DNA of 64,000 bases, taken from contig JAJEKV010000115.1 in NCBI GenBank assembly GCA_021234155.1, positions 318,580 to 382,579 on the forward strand. The letters run 5' to 3'. Position 1 is the stretch's first letter. Each line of letters opens with the position of its first letter. The notes under the pieces were generated by a model that was given only the letters and a program-made list of their open reading frames with translations, did no database searches and was not told where the DNA came from. The position numbers and the translations under genes are program-made. Below are positions 50,722 through 61,135 of this stretch, piece after piece. The DNA comes from Isoetes taiwanensis. Its lineage: Eukaryota; Streptophyta; Lycopodiopsida; Isoetales; Isoetaceae.

Positions 50722-51905
50722 CTCGGAGGCAGCCACATATGCATTTGGATCAATTTTGAAGGCCCATCAGAGAGAAGCTCACTCCCTTGGTGAATATTGC
50801 TTTGGGTTTTCTCAATAATGCCATGAAAGATGAAAACAACTATGTTAAGGATACTACAAGCATGGACACTTGGAAGGATATTTGAATTCTTGCATGGTGT
50901 GATGTAGGAGTTCCTATTATAAATCGTAACAATATTGCTCGATATTGCCGACGTTAATTGAAGGCGTAAAGGATGTTTCTAATGTTGCCGAAAAGAGTTT
51001 GTGAGGCCTTGTATTTTTCGGCACAAGGTTATGAAGACTCCAAAGGAGACTCTTCTCCGATTGTCTCCCGTATTTCCATGGAATTATTGAGGCTATGTTA
51101 ACTTCACCGCAGATAGGGGAGGATGCAACGGATTCCCCGCTTATGCTTCAAGCAGCCTTATGAAACATTAAATGAGGTGGTTCGTTCTCCACCGGAGGAT
51201 ACAAAGAATTGTTGTGGTTCACCTTGTGGCGTTGATTATGCGTAAACTTGATCAAACACTTTAGATGCGAGTCATGTCATCGTGATGGTCGTGGAAAAAC
51301 AGAGCTTAATTGCGGCTTTATTATGTAGTGTGTCGCAAGTAATGATTCAGAGGTTAGGTGCATCCGACTCAACAAAACCGGGATCAATCAAGATCGCGGA
51401 CCAAATGATGTCATTGTATTTGAAGGTTTTTGCTAATTTTGCTAAGTACATGCCCGGTTTCTATCAAAGATTTGGAAATGGGTCTCCGAATTTTCGGGGG
51501 AATACCAGTTTGCGCTATTACGGTTGGCGCCGTCGATTGATATTTCCGGGCCTTAGATGAGAAGGTACCGCCATACCGCGGATGGAATCATGGCACTTTT
51601 GTTGAAAGATTTGTCTAGTGGCCACCGCTCGCTTTCAAGAAAGCCGCCCATTTTTTTCTTGCTTTGCGACATAGCTTGCTATTGGTGATAAGTTTGAAAA
51701 ATACCCGAGCTATGCTTTGCCAATGTTGCAAGCTACCGCAGAGCTTACCGCTTAGCATGTGAGTGATGAGGAAATGATTGAATACAACGACCCATTTCGA
51801 AGTGGAATCTACCGGAAGCTTATTGGACATTTTCGGGGTTTTAAGAATTGAAGGCAAAGTTGATGGTTCCATATGCCGGTCATGTCCTACAATTCATTGA
51901 GAGTT
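50722..51905 (+). pseudogene. Importin subunit beta-1 relic (HEAT-repeat region)
   Basis: Importin beta carries cargo through nuclear pores and is built of HEAT repeats. Across frames, this stretch reads EAATYAFGSIL, NNAMKDENNYVKDTT, WTLGRIFEFLHG, LIEGVKDVSNVAEKV, LAQGYEDSKG, ETLNEVVR, KQSLIAALLCSVSQVMIQRL, KIADQMMSLYLKVF and KYMP. These match the plant protein in order, over roughly 320 residues in the middle to later part of an 870-residue protein. There are many frame changes and stops. No introns are evident, though some importin beta genes have few. Both ends of the gene are missing. Confidence 0.85.
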
Positions 51906-51978
51906 GGAAAAAAGGCAAATTCATTTTTGTAAAATATGTACAATGGAAATTTTCTCCAACCATCCGCCTAGATCTGAG

Positions 51979-52105
51979 ACTTCAACAATCAATTAGCCCT
52001 GTGATACACAAAATGCAATAAGAGATTACCTTTAGAATTAAACTCAAAAGAGTTCTTCGCCATATGCATGCTTCGCGATCCGCAAGCAAGCCGGAGAAGA
52101 AAAGT
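51979..52105. repeat. 127-bp direct repeat, copy 1
   Basis: It shares AATGCAATAAGAGATTACCT, TTTAGAATTAAACT and GAGTTCTTCGCCATATGCAT with 52,321-52,447, just after the importin relic. Confidence 0.85.
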
Positions 52106-52320
52106 ATATTATGGAACAACTTAAAAAAAAAGGCATATGTTTGTATACATTTGGAAGCAAGACCATGCACCGAACCCATTATTTTGCAGAATCCTAATAT
52201 GACATAGCCTAATGTATAGAGGTAGAAACAAACTACTATGGCATCTGCAAAGAAAGAAACAAACCATTATAGCAGGTTAGATTATATGCTAATGCAAGAA
52301 AAAGGGGCGGCCTAGATACG

Positions 52321-52447
52321 ACTTCAACAATGAATTAGCTTTGCATACACAAATGCAATAAGAGATTACCTTTAGAATTAAACTTCGTGAAGAGTTCTTC
52401 GCCATATGCATGCTTCGTGATCCGCAACCAAGCCGAAGAAGAAAAGG
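52321..52447. repeat. 127-bp direct repeat, copy 2
   Basis: Partner of 51,979-52,105 with about 10 differences. Both are followed by AAGCCG(G)AGAAGAAAAG. Confidence 0.85.
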
Positions 52448-52875
52448 ATTGTTGAAAAAACCATAAACGTCTTAAATCTGGGCAAAGGATTGTTGAACCG
52501 GAGCTAGAGATCCGTTTTACCTGGTACCAAGTCTCGAAGCTCTGAAAATTTAGCTCCAAATCCTGGCCATAGTGGTGCCGATAAGGGCAACAGAAAAACC
52601 GACGCCCTTTTTTTTAGCTTCATCGTGCCATATTTCGTCACAACCTTCCTTTCACGTAATAGTCGGAGAACTGGCTAGAACCGAAAAGCCACGGCGTGCC
52701 CTTTCATTAAAAAAATGGTTCAAATTATGGTACGTGGCACAATCTAAGCCGTTTGATAGAGGCGTAAGAATAAACAGACAAATCACGGCCGTCCGGGCAG
52801 GAGCAAGGACATCGGGCGCGATCTCACGTCGATCGACGGCGCCTGCACCGCCACGGTTTTATAATATAGGATTCT

Positions 52876-54279
52876 CCTCTGCTGGAGAATATATAGGATG
52901 GGAAGCAGTACTGAGAGAGCACCAAAAGTATGGATCCAACTAAATATTCTGAATCCGATCCCAACCTCTGTCAAGTACAAAGATTTCTTTGGGGAAGAGA
53001 AAAACCTGAAAATAAATTGGCAGGGCCTCCCAATTCCATGTAATGTTTGTGGATTAAGACTCCATGGAGGAGGAGTCTGTATGGGATTTAAACAAATAAT
53101 CCCTGATACACAAGCACAATTCCAATACAAATCATGATGGAAACTATAAGCAACAAACGGGAAAAATTTGACAGTGTTGGAGGTAAGATGCACAAGGAAG
53201 AAACATGGACTCCAGCAACTAAGAAAGGAAGGAAAAACAAAAATGGAAGTGCATACAAAAAAGTAAGAAAGGAAAAAGCAAGAAAACTTGATATGGAACA
53301 ACAACAAATCACTGCCCAGGTTAGGAAACTCAGAAAACAATGGAGGGTTAGAGAAGACCATTTAAAATTGGCCAATCAAATTAAAGTCCTGAATAATCTA
53401 GTAGGCCAAGAATTGGAAAAATCCAATGATCTTTTAAGCCCTACTAATCAGGAGCTTAAGAAGGACAAAGGCAAGAATGTGATAACAACTGACCAACAGG
53501 ATATGGTGGTGACTCCTGCACATCAACTTCGAAAAAATACCTTGATCATCAAGGAACCAGACCTTCCCCCAATCAATGAATATCCTAAGTTTTCTGACTC
53601 GGATATCTCTATAGGAGGTACACTTTTAATTAAGGGAGAGGGATCTCACAACCATATTGAGGTAACACCAAAGGCCATGAATTTCTCTACACCAGAGAAA
53701 ATGGATGTAACCAGTCCAGAGATGCATGACATCTTGTTATAAATGATGGAGAAGGAAGAGGAAATTGAAAAAGGTGATAGGGTCCCTGAAACTCCTACTG
53801 AGTTCCTAACCCCAGCAAATAACTTGGATGGTAATCCAAGGTATAAATTCTACACCAGATCCCCAATGGAAGATCTATCCTTTGGTGGACAAAAGAGTAG
53901 AGGGAATCTTTGTTCCTATCGGACTCGTGAGTTGGAGACCAATACACAAGGTGTGTTGAAGGAAGACTCAACAAAAATTTGTCCTGCAACAATCCCTATC
54001 AGTCCTCTGGAAAGGGGCCAGGGTGAAGCAGATAACACAGAGCACATGCCTATAAGTCCATCTAGCCTAGGACTGGAGCAATCCAGTGGACTAATCAGTC
54101 TAGATGGCCAGGAAGTGCTACCTTGTTTATCAAATGGCCTGGGATCAAACCCAATAAGTCCAAGATGTATAAATAAGGAAGGGATCAGGGTTAAACAAAG
54201 GGTCAAGAGGAGTTTTATACTCCAATTGTCAAAAAAAGTAATAAAAAGGTCCACTTTTCCTCCAACAGCCCGGCTCTGA
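52876..54279 (+). pseudogene. LINE ORF1, C-terminal part with zinc knuckle
   Basis: TERAPKVWIQLNILNPIPTS leads to LKINWQGLPIPCNVCGLRLH. The Cys/His pattern at 53,039-53,080 is an exact C-x2-C-x4-H-x4-C zinc knuckle, used to bind nucleic acid. After a frame change near 53,130 the frame runs Lys/Glu/Gln-rich from 53,134 to 54,279, interrupted once by TAA at 53,740-53,742. The stop is 37 bp before the ORF2 ATG, the usual close spacing of plant LINE ORFs. Confidence 0.85.
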
Positions 54280-54316
54280 ATTTAAGCCCCCAGGCAAAAA
54301 TCAAATATCCAGCTTA

Positions 54317-55463
54317 ATGAAAGTGGTAATATGGAATATGAGGGGTATAAAAGGACCCCTAAAAAGGAAAAGAGCTCTTATAGCTCTTAGAGAGATGAAA
54401 GCTGATATAGTACTCCTACATGAACACAGACTCCCTAGTTTTGAAACTGAACATTTGGGTTCTTGGATCGTTCCCAATGGTGATTCAGTTTATGCTCCTG
54501 CTGATGGAACCAAAGGGGGAATATGCATGGTGTGGAAAGCTTTCACGTGCAACAAAAAATTCACCCATATTTCAAAAGGCGGATGGATGAAGAGCGCCCG
54601 GAAAAAGGGGCTGAGAAGGTAGGCAGAATTAATATCCATGCATCTACAGAACCAGGAGAGAGAGCTGAACAATGGATACAATTGAAACAGTAGATTGATG
54701 GTAGCCAAGTGGAAAACTTTTTGATAGCAGGGGACTTCAATAATACACCAGCCTGGGACCAAAAATTGGGAACGAAATTGAATATGTCAAAAAAGAAGAG
54801 AGTAGCATGGGACCTATTGATGACTAATTTCACATATATCCCTCCATCCTCATCAGAAACCTTTTCCTGGAGTAACAAAAGGAAGGGGGGAGCAAAAGAA
54901 CTTCTTTGTCTCCTAGAGCCATTTTTATATATGTAACAGATCTCTGACTACATGGGATACAATGGTAATTACTGGGGACACAGGGAACTCAATCTCTGAC
55001 CACTTCCCACAATTCTTGGAAGATATAAGGTTGCTGCAACAAAAGGAGGCCAGAACATTCCATTCAAATTCAATACAGAGTTGCTGAATTGTAAGACGTT
55101 TTGTGAAGAGTATAAGTCTTTCTATAGCTCCCTTCCTCCCTTACCAAAAACTGAATCTATGAAGGCTTTTACACTAAGACTGAGACTTGTTAAGGGGTGG
55201 ATAAAAAAATGGGGTAGAGAATGGTTTAGGAAGAAGAAAAAAGAAAAACAAGATATCTATATACAAATGTGTGAGATTAGAAAGAAGTTATTCCTCGACA
55301 AAGATAATATGCAGCTGCAAGAGCAAGAGGAAGACCTAGAGAAGAAGGTTAAATTAATAGAGAAGAAAGAAGCAACGGCTCTTGCAGTAAGAAGCAGGTG
55401 TCTATACATTAATGGTATGGATAAAGGAAGCTCAGCTTTTTTCTTTATAACAGCCAAGAGCAG
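54317..55463 (+). pseudogene. LINE ORF2: EEP endonuclease and linker
   Basis: The frame starts MKVVIWNMRGIKGPLKRKRA, then ADIVLLHEHRLPSFE with the metal-binding Glu, GGICMVWKAF, and after a frame change FLIAGDFNNTPAWDQKLGTK with the catalytic GDFN block, then FTYIPPSSSETFSWSN. This endonuclease nicks the target for reverse transcription. The linker (LNCKTFCEEYKSFYSSLPPL and a Lys-rich coiled region) follows to SSAFFFITAKS. The frame is cut by the insertion at 55,464. At least two frame changes and a stop near 54,620 disable it. Confidence 0.88.
55454..55463. repeat. Target-site duplication CCAAGAGCAG (left)
   Basis: The same ten bases recur at 57,422-57,431. Removing everything between, plus one copy, restores the ORF2 reading from AKSR directly into ILNNGIVRNDG. 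Confidence 0.92.
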
Positions 55464-57421
55464 TTTTTTTTTTTTTTTGAGATAACGAGAATTTTTTTTA
55501 TTATATGAAATAAGAAGTACATTGTTTTAGAAACACATAAAGGATTACTATAGAAGTAATCTCAACATCTTCGTCCTTTATGTGCACCAAACTTATTCTG
55601 CTCTATAAGCTGATAGATATATAATAAGCGCATAAAATCCTCCCATATGGTAACCAGAGTAGCCAAGATGATGCTAGGAAAGAAGGCTCCCGAAAAAATC
55701 TTTCAATGTCTGAAGACTCACAGCATAAAATCCAGAAGTAATAAGAAAGTGGAGGAAGTTATATGGTATTGCTCAATGCTGAGCTCCAGATTTATGTATA
55801 ACTGCATCAGTATAGCATTAAATTCCAAGCATCTCGACGTAGCAGTATCGAGTGAACCTATTCCAAGCTTATCAGTACTTAGAATGGAAACCTGTAGTTT
55901 GGCTTATCAGTACCAAAATCTATGAGAAAGCACGAGGTTTTTTGGAAATTTAAATCAAGCAACAAAGACTTGAAGAAGCTTATTTCATGCCCCCGCCATA
56001 TAATATTATACCAAGCATCAAGTAAAGGCAACCCATTCTCCTTCTCCCACGGAGGCGCCTACCCTAGCGCTTCACCGAGGCGCCCTCGAGGAACTGCGGC
56101 GAATCAAATTGATGGGATGGCGCTTTTGAGGCGGTGGTGAAGGATAAGCCCGGTTGTGTGCAGTGGGATGTCGCCATGAGCATGCACAGGGTACTGGCGC
56201 TTTGGCGCGGGGCTGGAAGGATGCACCTCCTCCTCGGGCGATTTTGGCGTTTTTCGAAGCGCCGCTTTCCCTGGGCTTTGGAGGCTTCGGGCGCTTGGGG
56301 CTTATTGGATGCGTTGGTTTTCTTCCGGCCGGTGCCCTCACGGTCACTTGCTTAACTAGAGGTCGTTGCTATGGGGGGTTTTGGGACTTACCCGCTTTAC
56401 GGGGCAGCTCTTATGGTCTAGTGGTTTGATCGAAGTTACCTCGGGGTCGCACGTGATCTACGCAGATCGGCATCTATTTGCCCCGGTTTTAGTGAGAGGA
56501 TGGAGGTTTTTAAGGCGTGCATGAGTCCGCACTTGCGAAGACTCAAGACCTAGTGTGAAGAGGTTACGGCGGGGGCGTTTGTTGAAGTTCGCTTTGTTGG
56601 AGGTATGCTTGTTGCTTTTTGCAGCAAGATAGCTTTTGATCGCGTGGTCATCATGGCAACGGTTTTTCCCCTGGGGTTTTTTAATGGGGCCATGGTGCTC
56701 ACGGCTTCGCCCATGCAATGTATTTTTGTTTTCTTTGTACTTGTGGTCGTGATGTCCTCCGTGACGCCTTTGTGGTGCGGCGTAAAAAATATACTTCCTT
56801 CCTTCCTTCCTTCCTTAATACTTCTAAAAATCTCACAACAAACCTTCCGATTTGAAAGAAAATTTCGATCAATCTTGGTAACCCCGAATCTTTTCGCTAG
56901 TAAGAAAGTACAGGAGAAGGAAATAGCGGCCTCATGGGACAAAACCTCAAAATTAAGAATTTCGATGCTCAAACCCAAGCAAATTTTATCTTACCAGGTT
57001 AGCATCAGATCTACTTCATCTTATAGGCCAAGATTCGCCATTTCGGTGTGCTCGCATAAAAGGAAAAGAATCAGCCTCCCCAAGAGCCGCTTTGACAAAT
57101 GGAAATGGATGTAAAGGGTCGCTTGATTTTGCTTGATTCTTCTCATTCCAGTAAGGATAACATTATGCTTCGATGGAAGCAAATAGGAGATAAGCCACGT
57201 TAGTGGCATAACACTGGAAGGATCTGCCGCAAAGCTACCCAAAGGAAAAACATCGATAAATTGCAAGATTTCCTCCGTAGCATGCCAAATCCTCGCTAGC
57301 ATCCAAAACCTCCCTAGTAAGCTTCTATTTGATGCAAAGGCCGAAAGGGGAGAGAGGGGCGGCCCTCTCTCACGGCCCGCCTCTAGTCACTGAAGCGCCA
57401 AGAACCATTTCCCTGATTTTA
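55464..57421 (-). mobile_element. 1.96-kb poly(A)-tailed retro-insertion, minus strand
   Basis: A run of 15 T at 55,464-55,478 next to the left target duplication is the poly(A) tail of a minus-strand insert; its 5' end is at 57,421. A 10-bp duplication plus a tail is the signature of target-primed reverse transcription. The contents are mixed: a GC-rich part (56,040-56,780) with several open frames, a GGAA tetramer run on the minus strand (56,799-56,817), and AT-rich DNA near the tail. No RT or ORF1 motif is recognisable. It could be a LINE tail, a processed transcript or a chimera. Confidence 0.75.
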
Positions 57422-57431
57422 CCAAGAGCAG

Positions 57432-58316
57432 AATACTCAATAATGGTATTGTCAGAAATGATGGGCAAGGGAAAGTAGTTGAGGATAAAAAAGGTATAAA
57501 TTTTTTTTCCAACAAGGATATAGGAAGATATTTGACACTTATCAAGCAGAAGAGCAGATCATTGAAGACTTCTTGCAAAAGATTCCAAAAGCTGAAGAGG
57601 TAATTAAGGATGAAGAGATACTTGAAATTCCTCAAGAGAAGGAGATTTGGGAGACTCTCAAATCTATGGCAACAGGAAAAAGCCCTGGGCCAGGTGGTTT
57701 CCAGCCTGAGTTCTATGTGGAATTCTGGGAATTTATGAAAGATGACTTAGTCACCTTTTCCCAAGGGGCTTGAAAAGCCTCCAGACATAATCCTGTTATT
57801 AATGTTGGTCACATCACCCTCATTCCTAAGGTTGACAATCCAATAAACGTTGATGATTAGAGGCCAATATCCTTGACAAACACAAGCTATAAGATCCTGG
57901 CAAAGATCTTGGCAAATAGGTTGAAGATGATCCTGCACTCAGTCATAAATCATTGTCAGTCAGCTTTCCTACCACACAAGAATATTTTAGAGAATTACAT
58001 TGGGGCTGCGGAAGGTCTCCATTGGAATAAGAGATCTAGACAAAACTGTATGCTTCTTAAACTGGATTTTAAGCGAGCATATGACACAATAAGTTGGCAG
58101 TTTCTGGAAAAGGCAATGGCACATATTGGACTCTCAAGTAGTGTCTACCAAAAAGTCTGGAGTTTTAATGTTAATTCATCATCAGCTCTAATCATAAATG
58201 GTACCCCAACCAAGTTATTTAAATGTCAAAGAGGGGTAAGACAGGGATGTCCCCTAGCCCCATATTTATTCTTAATAGTTGCTGAGATGGTTACAAGAAA
58301 GGCACTACAAATGCAA
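57432..58316 (+). pseudogene. LINE ORF2: first half of reverse transcriptase
   Basis: It continues the ORF2 frame with ILNNGIVRNDGQGKVVED. RT blocks follow: MATGKSPGPGGFQPEFY, RPISLTNTSYKILAKILANR, QSAFLPHKNILENY, MLLKLDFKRAYDTISWQFLE with the first catalytic Asp, and RGVRQGCPLAPYLFLIVAEM. Stops at 57,771 (TGA) and 57,858 (TAG, at a position that is usually Trp or Tyr) break it. Similarity ends near LQMQ at 58,316, about 20 residues before the YADD box would be expected. That box is found inverted at 47.05 kb. Confidence 0.9.
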
Positions 58317-58362
58317 ATTGACCTTTCCCTCTGCCAGAAACAATATTCATATATTCTTCTAC

Positions 58363-58742
58363 CTGTTGGACAAGATCAGACCCCACAGACTCTGCCACAG
58401 AATCTGGCTGTTTCAACTTCCTGCCTCTTCCAGAGCAAAGCATTACTTCCTCCTCTTCCCCTCTTCTTCTCATCAATACGACCTTCAACAAAGGGGTTCT
58501 AAACAATGACCCAACCCAGTCTTCATAGATAGCAAGCAACATTCCTGTTGGGCCTGTACGATCAACCTGACCACTCTGATTGTGGCATTCCTCCCTCTCC
58601 ACATCAAATCGCCCACTCCCATTGATTACAACATTCCCAATTGTGGCAACAGCATCAGCCCATATCACAGATCTTGCTTTAGCTGCAGAACTCTTCTTCC
58701 TACTTTTTGCTGCCCTACTAGACTCAGGCTTACATCCCTTCC
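58363..58742 (-). CDS. Unassigned host gene, exon 3
   Basis: The acceptor is GTTTGCAG|GG and the donor is CAACAG|GTAGAA. The 380 bp give 126 full codons after completing a Gly. The peptide includes KGCKPESSRAAKSRKKSSAA, a basic Ser/Lys/Arg stretch that could be a nuclear localisation signal, then IWADAVATIGNVVINGSGRF and TGPTGMLLAIYEDWVG. Phase agrees with exon 2. The LINE begins 47 bp downstream, so in this model it lies in the following intron. I do not recognise the protein. Confidence 0.5.
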
Positions 58743-58868
58743 CTGCAAACTCCACAGACAGAGCTGTCACACCAGAGCTTGGGTTTAGACATCTTGTATA
58801 CCTTCACCTTTAGTCTCTCATCTCTCCTCATTAAGATTCTGCTAATGTTTACAGAGTAAAATCCCGAC

Positions 58869-58903
58869 CTACTTGCCTCAACGACTCCTCTGTTACCCAA
58901 CTG
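58869..58903 (-). CDS. Unassigned host gene, exon 2 (35 bp)
   Basis: The acceptor is TGCTTTTCCAG|C and the donor is AGTAG|GTCGGG. It reads SWVTEESLRQV in the frame fixed by exon 1, and leaves one base that completes the first Gly of exon 3. Without the exon, neither flanking exon would join in frame. Confidence 0.45.
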
Positions 58904-59237
58904 CTGGAAAAGCAAGAGAAAGACTCGGGTTATCCGCATGAATATAAGTATTAACTATGCTATAAGGAAAGGTTACAGTTTAATGGATAAGGTTTAAAGC
59001 TTAAGTTAAAGAAAGAAAAGATATATGGATCAAAATTTGACTGGAAGATTATATTTTGTCATGATAAATTAAGATTAAATGAAAGTAGGAGTACCTGATG
59101 TGGCCTGGGTTAAAACACCAGGGTAGATATTAGGAGACATAGTCTTACTCTGAACGAAGCGTTTAATGTTAGTTTTTAGCATTATTTGTCTGTAGTCTTT
59201 GTAAGAACATATTCGAACAAGAAGGAAGATCACTCAC

Positions 59238-59422
59238 CTAGGCTCTCCATGCTGCGAACACTGCTCCGGGACGCTGGCCACTTTTGTCGACATGGTGCTC
59301 ACCAGGGACCATCGTGTCCCTCTGCAAAATCTTTCCCAATTTTGCAAGAGCACCTTCCCTTCTGGAACCATTGTAAAAATACCCCTGCATCCTACCTTCA
59401 AATAGAAAAATTGCAAACACAT
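59238..59422 (-). CDS. Unassigned host gene, first coding exon
   Basis: It ends at an excellent donor, CCTAG|GTGAGTG. Possible starts are 59,422 (MCLQFFYLKVGC), 59,371 (MVPEGKVLL) and 59,299 (MSTKVASVPEQCSQHGEP). The last sits in ACCATGTCG, a reasonable plant start context, and is my preference. The gene points away from NUP35, 0.7-0.9 kb to the right, so the two may share a promoter region. Further exons must lie left of the LINE or outside the window. Confidence 0.45.
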
Positions 59423-60159
59423 CCAAGAAGCACCTCAAACCCTGCAAAATCTACGATTTTGCATACAATACAAGACGAGAATCATATTCCCAACCACTGC
59501 AAAAAAAAAACCCACAATACAAAACAAATTGTGCAAACTTAATGTTTTCCCTTCTTGTTCCTACTCAAAAGAACCTCATACAGCTCTATTTTTGGGGCCA
59601 ACCTCATAGCTCAAGTGGGAAACATTGAAGCTGGGACATATAGGTAGCAAGAAATGTAAACTTGAATATCCACATGGCATATGACGTGACAACAAGATTA
59701 CCTGGTCCGAAACCGGCATTCGAATAAAAACAGGGAGCTACTGGAGGGAGGGCGCACTATTCAAACCCTGTAAAATAAGCCGTTCCATTCGGCATCAGGT
59801 TTTGATATTTCTCTACTTTGTTTGTCTTATCGCATTCTTTATACCGTCATTTTTCCTGCAATCCTTTACATCCTAGGGTTCTTTAATGATTAATTGCTTC
59901 TATTGATCCATATCTGCTTGGTTTATAATTTTGGCGCTTGTTTTGGATATATGATGTTCTATCTATTGATCTATTGAAATAAGATGTATCATTTCTTTCT
60001 GACAAGTGAGTAGATATCCACGGCCACTGATCAACAATGTAAATTTCATTTCATGTATAAGCATGAGTATCCAGAATGCACTCAGCATATAATGTTCTGT
60101 TTAGGTATGGGAAGTGCAATGCTCTCAGCCAATCTTGTTTTGCGTTTTTATGTATAGGC
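59423..60159. promoter_or_regulatory. Divergent intergenic region / NUP35 5' UTR
   Basis: It lies between the minus-strand gene start and the NUP35 ATG. A T-rich stretch ending TATGTATAG just before GCATGGG looks like a splice acceptor, so NUP35 probably has an intron in its 5' UTR and its transcription start is further upstream. I cannot place a TATA box with confidence. Confidence 0.4.
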
Positions 60160-60768
60160 ATGGGTACTACAATCCACTCCCGTGGCGGTGGCCGAGGAAG
60201 GCATCAATCTCTTTTCTACAGAGACCTAACTGTGGCACCTTCAATGAGATCTATGTCTTTTACAGGGCAGTCCAATACACCTGGGCAAAGCCCCCCTGCT
60301 GCCAGCTTATGGAGAGAAAATGCTGGTGGAACAGAGCCTCCTCCTCCACCTTTTATACTTTGGAGGATAGAATTGAAAGAAATCCAGAGGCTTCTACAGG
60401 AGATGCATTTTACCGCGGCCCGACTCGAGGTATTCAGAAGGCAAGTCTCCACTCAGAACTCCTAAATCAGTTGTAAATGGGAAAGGTCCTGTGCTTGGAT
60501 ATGGTGATACTCCTGTCATATCTCCACAAACCCCGTATGTCCAGACTTCAGCCAGCCCCTCATGGTGGTCACCTAGAGAGCGCAGTCTCTCAGACCTTGG
60601 AAGAAGAGATGGTGAAAGAGAGGGTGGGGGTCCTGTTTCTGGGGTTGTGCATCAGCAACCATCTGGAGGCTTATTAACACTTCCCCCACCAAGGGAAATT
60701 ATTCGTCCCGAGATTCAAAGGATTGCTCCAGCAGGTGAAGAAGGTGATGAGTGGGTCACGGTGTTTGG

Positions 60769-60863
60769 GTAAGCACATTCTTTTATTTTTATTTTTAATA
60801 AGTCACCTAATCTTTTTATTTCAGTCAATGCAATTCCATTCTCAAGCGTCATTGTTGGTGCAG
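60769..60863 (+). other. NUP35 intron 1 (GT-AG, 95 bp)
   Basis: The donor is TTTGG|GTAAGC and the acceptor is TGGTGCAG|TTTTG. It splits a Gly codon after two bases, and the reading continues FVGEDTNAVLREFEK. Confidence 0.9.
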
Positions 60864-60975
60864 TTTTGTTGGAGAAGACACCAATGCAGTTCTAAGGGAG
60901 TTTGAAAAGTGTGGGCCAATTGTTAGACATGTCCCTGGACCAGGTGGTGCCAACTGGGTGCATATTCAATATCAG

Positions 60976-61135
60976 GTCAATAATAATCTCATTTATCTTT
61001 ATGTTCTATTCAGAGATAGTAATTCTTTTGTGTCTTTGTTACACAAATGTGTTGATATCCTTGGCAACAACGATTAGCTTTCCAATTTAGTGCTACTTTT
61101 TAGTATTTAACAAAATATGCTTTTTGAATGAACAG
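60976..61135 (+). other. NUP35 intron 2 (GT-AG, 160 bp)
   Basis: The donor is TATCAG|GTCAAT and the acceptor is TGAACAG|AACCGC. It falls between codons, between IQYQ and NRQDAQ inside the RRM-like domain. Confidence 0.9.

Larger units (their letters stand above)
48008..52869. mobile_element. 4.86-kb insertion splitting LINE ORF1, type unknown
   Basis: ORF1 protein similarity stops at 48,007 and resumes at about 52,876, flanked by GATTCT on both sides. No terminal inverted repeats, LTRs or poly(A) tail are visible at the ends. The left 2.5 kb is AT-rich without genes. The right part holds an importin beta relic, two 127-bp direct repeats and, at 52,740-52,869, GC-rich promoter-like DNA ending TTTTATAATATAG. 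It may be a non-autonomous element carrying host gene pieces, or a filler insertion. Confidence 0.5.

Noticed and set aside
48008-52869. The 4.86-kb block as a spliced intron (it begins with AAGTGAAG and ends in TATAG)
   Set aside because: It interrupts a retrotransposon ORF, which would not carry an intron; the GT and AG are ordinary coincidences.
48008-52869. The 4.86-kb block as a Helitron carrying importin beta
   Set aside because: The ends lack TC and CTRR, and the flanks are not A and T. A small hairpin at 52,871-52,890 lies in the LINE sequence outside the block.
56410-56470. tRNA-like A box (TGGTCTAGTGG) suggesting a SINE head
   Set aside because: The downstream B box does not match the consensus and no SINE body or second copy is seen.
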